Source of the DNA: Vibrio penaeicida
GTDB taxonomy: Bacteria; Pseudomonadota; Gammaproteobacteria; Enterobacterales; Vibrionaceae
Direction of reading: 5' to 3'
Assembly: GCF_030689305.1 (NCBI RefSeq)
Contig: NZ_JAUYVM010000021.1
Coordinates: 1-64,000, forward strand
DNA: 64,000 nt
Under the pieces are notes generated by a model. That model was given only the letters and a program-made list of their open reading frames with translations, was not told the DNA's origin and searched no databases. The translations under genes and the position numbers were made by a program. Shown in pieces: positions 60,025-64,000 of the stretch (its first letter is position 1; each line of letters begins with the position of its first letter).

Positions 60025-60915
60025 TTACCCAGCGTATTTCTGGTAAGCGGAAAGCAGTTTTTCATCGTATCGATTTTCAGCGTAAGCAGGGCCGTTGTAG
60101 TAGCGAGCGAACGTCGCCCAATCCAACTCTTGAATCGCGTTGTGCATTTTCGGATTCGATTTGATGAAACTGACAAACGCAAACAAGTGGAAGCGCTCAG
60201 CGAAGAACATGTCACGAACAAAGGTTTCAACATCGTTATAGCCCGCTGCAGCGTGGTTGAACCCCATGATTTGATAGCGACCATAAGACGCCGATTTTAA
60301 GGCGGCTCTTCGGTTTAGCGTCATTGCTTCTTGCAAGCGCTCGTATTCTTTTTCTCCGCCAACATAGAGCGAGCGATCCCATTTACGCGAGGATATCTCT
60401 GGGTGAGACTCATCAAACTTTCGGTCGCTGTATTTGGAGAAAATATGCGCTTCAAACAGAATACAAGGTGGTCCACTGGCAAAGAAACCGCTGCCTGCCG
60501 ACTCCACTTCCGACACCGCTTTTACAGCAGCAACCTCACAATCCAGTGACTCGGCAGCTTTTTCAAAATCTTCATCTGATAAGCCTTCTTCCGGTTCTAT
60601 TTGAGGCAAAAATAGGCTTGGCGCAACACCTAATTCATCTGAAGCCGCTTCTGCCAGAGCTCTGTGGCTTTTCCCATCACGGTCGATACGACCATCAGGG
60701 TTTTTGAACCCCAATAATGTTGCCTGCATCTTGCAGATCGCTTGGCATGTTTTTGAGTGCTCAACATCACCCTCAATAACGCCATCTTCTTCTAATGGCC
60801 CATCCAGCCCGATGGATTTTGCCGCTTCATTTAACGCTTTCTGAATCGCCAGTACGTCTTCTTTTTGGTTTTCAGCGTGGCTTCCGACAGAGGAAGTGAG
60901 TGGTATGTCTTTCAT
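60025..60915 (-). CDS. N-acetylmuramidase with peptidoglycan-binding domain
   Basis: A 296-residue protein from the ATG at 60915, which has AGGAG before it. The first third is a peptidoglycan-binding-like helical domain (DVLAIQKALNEAAKSIGLDG, IDRDGKSHRALAEAA) and the rest an N-acetylmuramidase (DUF3380): AAVKAVSEVESAGSGFFASG with the catalytic Glu, LFEAHIFSKYS, ALKSASYGRYQIMGFNH and WATFARYYNGPAYAENRY. It would cut glycan strands. There is no signal peptide, so a holin-like route or cell lysis would be needed. It is the first gene of the cassette. Confidence 0.9.
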   Translation of the reverse strand: MKDIPLTSSVGSHAENQKEDVLAIQKALNEAAKSIGLDGPLEEDGVIEGDVEHSKTCQAICKMQATLLGFKNPDGRIDRDGKSHRALAEAASDELGVAPSLFLPQIEPEEGLSDEDFEKAAESLDCEVAAVKAVSEVESAGSGFFASGPPCILFEAHIFSKYSDRKFDESHPEISSRKWDRSLYVGGEKEYERLQEAMTLNRRAALKSASYGRYQIMGFNHAAAGYNDVETFVRDMFFAERFHLFAFVSFIKSNPKMHNAIQELDWATFARYYNGPAYAENRYDEKLLSAYQKYAG

Positions 60916-61183
60916 AGTTGGCTCCTGATTGCGTAATTTTGTCTTCATTACGGTATCTGAGAGCCAGTAGGTAAAACTTGGTGGAATTGAGGGGGAAAAC
61001 CGTCAGAACAGTGAAATCAGCTTTAAGGACGTTATTGGAACCATGGCTTTAGGGTAGATGATAATAATTCTATAAATACGACTTAGTGCAAATTCTTAGT
61101 GATAATCAGAATGAATAAATATGATATGTTCATTCCAAAAAAAATAGCGGGCTAAAGCCTCAATAACAAATCAAAGGAATTGT

Positions 61184-64000
61184 ATGCTTCGTCAATTAAA
61201 AGCGTCGTCAGTGCTAGGGATTGCGGTTCTTCTTACTGCGTGTGGAGGCGGTGGATCTGGCTCAAACGATTCAGGTTCGTCAACTTCAGAGCAGAAAAAA
61301 ACAGAAGAGTCTTCACAGGCCTCTAAAATCCTAACAAACGCAATTCAACATACCCCCGAAGAGCTTATAAAAGCCGCGTACAGCTTGGTTGAGCATGGGT
61401 ATGCCGGAAAATCAAATGTGGTGCAACTAAATGAAACTGTTGTAGGGCAGGCTTCAGCTACGGCTCTATTGCCGGAATATCGTCATATTTTTAGTGATGA
61501 CCAAATTCGTAATTTTCTTTCTTTAAACGATGTCGCTGGAAAGTCATTTACCTGTGGTGTCTCTGGCTCAGTCGATATTCACTCAAAATGGAATGAGCAA
61601 GGCATAAGAGTTATGTCATTGGATTTCAATAATTGTGTGACTTCATCAGTACATTGGATGACTATTTCAGGAGTGCTGGCATTATCCTCTGAGAGTTATA
61701 AGCAAAAAAGCTATTATTTCGACGAGCTAGATATTGATGGAGTGAAAGTAACGGGTTACACCCAAGAATATTCCTCTGAGTTTGATAGTGGTGGACATGA
61801 AGATGTGATAAAAAGTCATCTTTTGTATTCTTATAAAGACGGAAGAAATATCAAGGTAGAACTTGAAGAGTCGTCAAGTGCACCTAATCGCGATACACAA
61901 GCAACTGTTGGCGTTAAAGGTACGGTATGGTTAAGCGAATCTGGAAAAGTTAAGATTTCATCCCAAGGACTAAAATCTTCGTACAACGGCTTCTATACTG
62001 GCTCTCTGAGCTTTAAAGCAGATACTGAAATCCAGCTTTCGTTTTCGGATAAATTCTTTACCTATAAAAAAGATTTAGACGGCGATGGCTCTTTTGAATT
62101 AGGTACGCACTTATCTAAAGTGAGTGGTTTCCAGTTTGCGTTGATGCAACCTGTTGACCTTTATCCACTTGCCTTATTGTCGCAGCCACCTGCTTTTAAT
62201 AGTACACCTACACAATCGTCTTACGATGTAAACACAGAAACTCCAATCGTAGTTGAAAGCTCGGAATTTTCAGACCCTGATACACCAGCGGAAAATTTAC
62301 AACTGAGCTATCGATGGTATATCAATGATGAGTTGGTTGAGGGAGAAATTACCAATACCCTTCCTGCCTATACGGCGGCTTATGGCGATGAAGTTAAAGT
62401 TCAAGCGGTCGTTTTTGATGGAACGAGTTCAATAACCAGTGAATGGGCATATATTTATCTTAATGACATTAAACCAGTAATCAAAACAGAAAACTTACCT
62501 GATCAAATTTTGGCTGGAGATGAACTGAAATTTAGTGTCTCTTGGTTTGACTTAGATGTTAACCGGCAGGAAAAAGTTCGCATGGTGTCTGGACCTGAAG
62601 GGGCCACCATGAGCAGTGATGGGGTTATTTCTTGGACGGCACCTTCTGAATCCGATTTCCTAATACCAGTTCAAGTTTTTGAATTTACATTTAAAACCTT
62701 AGATGACGATTATCAAGAAGCGACTTTAGGTGTTGAAGTAAAGAGTAACAGGACGTCACCAATAGTACGTTCGGGAGAGATCAGTCCGTTAGCAAATGAT
62801 TCTATTGTTATCGATGACTTTGATGGTGACGGCTTAAAAGAATTCCTAACAACAAATAATGGTAATGGTCTTTATCTTTACAATTTTGAAAATGGACAAT
62901 ACAACCAAAAATGGATGTATCCGTATACCTTACCTATTAATGGTAGCATTGAGCAGTTGCATTATTTAGACATTGATAATGATCTAAAAAAAGAAATCAT
63001 CCTTGTTACATCTAAAAATATTCTTACCCTTGAAGACCTATCAAGTAGCCCTAAAGTTGTATTTGATACTCCGAAACATATTTTGAGAGTTGCGATAGGA
63101 GATGTTAACAAGGATGGAGCGCCAGAAGTTGCAATATTGCAGTATGAAGATGATGTTTCTCGCTCTACTCTTTCTGTTTATAAATGGAATGATTTTTCAT
63201 CTCCAGTTTTAAACGAGCTTGATACTAATGGGTCTTCTCTACTGTCATTTTCCAATGTTGATAATGATCAGCCACTTGAACTTATCCTGAAAGGCGGCTT
63301 GGTTATTGATACCTCTACTTGGGAAGTACAGTGGGACTACGGTGAACAATTCTCCCAACGTGGAATGGTTATTGGAGATTTCAACCAAGACGGCGTAAAT
63401 GAAATCTTCGGCATGTACCATAACGGTGATTTATATAGATATTCTGTCGTTGCAAAGACTGCGACTGAAATATCATCTACTCAATATTTATCTTCATGTG
63501 TATTGGAGAAGTCCCAACTATCTATCGATACTGATGACTTGCTGCTAATGAGTTGTCCATATAGTGGAATTAAAGCATTCAAAATAGAAGGTGATGCTCT
63601 TACCCAAAGGTGGCATTTGTCATTCAGCTTCTCAGGAAGAGTGAGCTCCTTGACTACCGGAGATATTGATAATGACAACCAATTTGAGCTGTTATGGGGC
63701 ACAAGTGGTCACTATTCAAAGTCTGGATTTGCTAGTGCTGATATTTCTAACATAAGTGCGATCATGAATCATTCCACTGTTACCAAAAGTTCTTCTTCAT
63801 TCAAAGCGATTGGATGGGGGAATACAACACCAGAGAAGGAAGATGCTCTATTTTTAGTTGGAACATACGACGACGATGGTGTCAGAAATAGATTTGTAAC
63901 AGTAAGCTCTGATGGTAGTGTTAAAATATCTAGTGGTACAAGCTCTACACATAATCCAATAGTTGATACAGTTCATATTGATTCTAATGAGGATGGTTAT
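61184..64000 (+). CDS. Large FG-GAP/VCBS-type lipoprotein, partial
   Basis: The gene starts at the ATG at 61184 (AAAGGA before it) and is still open at the window end, at 939 codons. The start is a lipoprotein signal with lipobox LLTACGGGGSGS. Middle part has two Ig-like domains (AVVFDGTSSITSEWAY, RMVSGPEGATMSSDGVISWT). The last 400 residues hold FG-GAP/VCBS repeats with Asp-rich calcium loops (DDFDGDGLKEF, GDVNKDGAPEV, GDFNQDGVNEIFG, GDIDNDNQFELLW). It likely forms a beta-propeller on the cell surface. A hinge of Gly/Ser follows the lipid anchor. Ligand unknown. Confidence 0.9.
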   Translation, partial: MLRQLKASSVLGIAVLLTACGGGGSGSNDSGSSTSEQKKTEESSQASKILTNAIQHTPEELIKAAYSLVEHGYAGKSNVVQLNETVVGQASATALLPEYRHIFSDDQIRNFLSLNDVAGKSFTCGVSGSVDIHSKWNEQGIRVMSLDFNNCVTSSVHWMTISGVLALSSESYKQKSYYFDELDIDGVKVTGYTQEYSSEFDSGGHEDVIKSHLLYSYKDGRNIKVELEESSSAPNRDTQATVGVKGTVWLSESGKVKISSQGLKSSYNGFYTGSLSFKADTEIQLSFSDKFFTYKKDLDGDGSFELGTHLSKVSGFQFALMQPVDLYPLALLSQPPAFNSTPTQSSYDVNTETPIVVESSEFSDPDTPAENLQLSYRWYINDELVEGEITNTLPAYTAAYGDEVKVQAVVFDGTSSITSEWAYIYLNDIKPVIKTENLPDQILAGDELKFSVSWFDLDVNRQEKVRMVSGPEGATMSSDGVISWTAPSESDFLIPVQVFEFTFKTLDDDYQEATLGVEVKSNRTSPIVRSGEISPLANDSIVIDDFDGDGLKEFLTTNNGNGLYLYNFENGQYNQKWMYPYTLPINGSIEQLHYLDIDNDLKKEIILVTSKNILTLEDLSSSPKVVFDTPKHILRVAIGDVNKDGAPEVAILQYEDDVSRSTLSVYKWNDFSSPVLNELDTNGSSLLSFSNVDNDQPLELILKGGLVIDTSTWEVQWDYGEQFSQRGMVIGDFNQDGVNEIFGMYHNGDLYRYSVVAKTATEISSTQYLSSCVLEKSQLSIDTDDLLLMSCPYSGIKAFKIEGDALTQRWHLSFSFSGRVSSLTTGDIDNDNQFELLWGTSGHYSKSGFASADISNISAIMNHSTVTKSSSSFKAIGWGNTTPEKEDALFLVGTYDDDGVRNRFVTVSSDGSVKISSGTSSTHNPIVDTVHIDSNEDGY

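Overview
The window looks like a chromosomal segment of a Vibrio species. The left part carries typical Vibrio housekeeping order: a zrgA zinc-uptake gene with its small upstream partner, the pyrBI operon with a pyrL-type leader and attenuator, argF, arcA, rraB, ridA, and the ytfJ/ytfK/msrA neighbourhood. About 75 genes can be supported. No tRNA, rRNA or CRISPR array was seen.

Layout. 1-6200 is core metabolism (zinc, pyrimidine, arginine, RNase E control). 6350-17600 holds mostly ordinary genes: a GH2-like binding domain, acetyltransferases, a MarR-GNAT fusion, a YjgN/M48 pair, RidA, a D-amino-acid degradation module, ytfJ/ytfK and msrA. 18033-22795 is an R-body (reb) locus: a regulator fusing a degenerate AAA+ domain to an AraC-type DNA-binding domain, then about ten small genes. 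Four encode canonical RebB-type proteins, five encode related short proteins of two other types, one is a coiled-coil protein and one is a 35-residue membrane peptide too short for usual gene calling. 22948-36155 has an Asp/Asn-rich repeat protein, a cysteine dioxygenase-like enzyme, a Fur-box gene, a GMC oxidoreductase/cupin/PAS operon, a TetR-controlled yellow/royal-jelly-type protein and a large three-LamG GH20 hexosaminidase.

36156-48300 is accessory DNA. It has a block with an outer-membrane barrel, a holin-like small membrane protein and a coiled-coil membrane protein, inserted next to a BtuF-like gene whose first 40 bases are duplicated on the far side. It is followed by two DUF2589-type genes, an IS4-family element inside a decayed REP-associated transposase gene, three orphan genes, a reverse-transcriptase fragment, an orphan glycosyltransferase-like gene and a MITE.

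49265-54298 (minus strand) is a four-gene operon with 4-base overlaps: a PLP-dependent decarboxylase, a pentameric ligand-gated ion channel very close to ELIC in its pore, a two-helix extracellular-sensor protein without a kinase domain, and an MFS transporter. Because ELIC is gated by primary amines, the operon suggests an amine-making and amine-sensing unit. 54434-60915 (minus strand) is an eight-gene cassette with an N-acetylmuramidase, a two-copy lamin-tail protein, a membrane protein, a lipoprotein, and a receiver-like protein. A large FG-GAP-type lipoprotein starts at 61184 and runs off the end.

The two most interesting systems are the multi-paralogue R-body locus and the decarboxylase-ELIC-sensor-transporter operon. 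The DUF2589 block and the lamin-tail/muramidase cassette are less understood candidates. All assignments are from reading the sequence; no database search was run.
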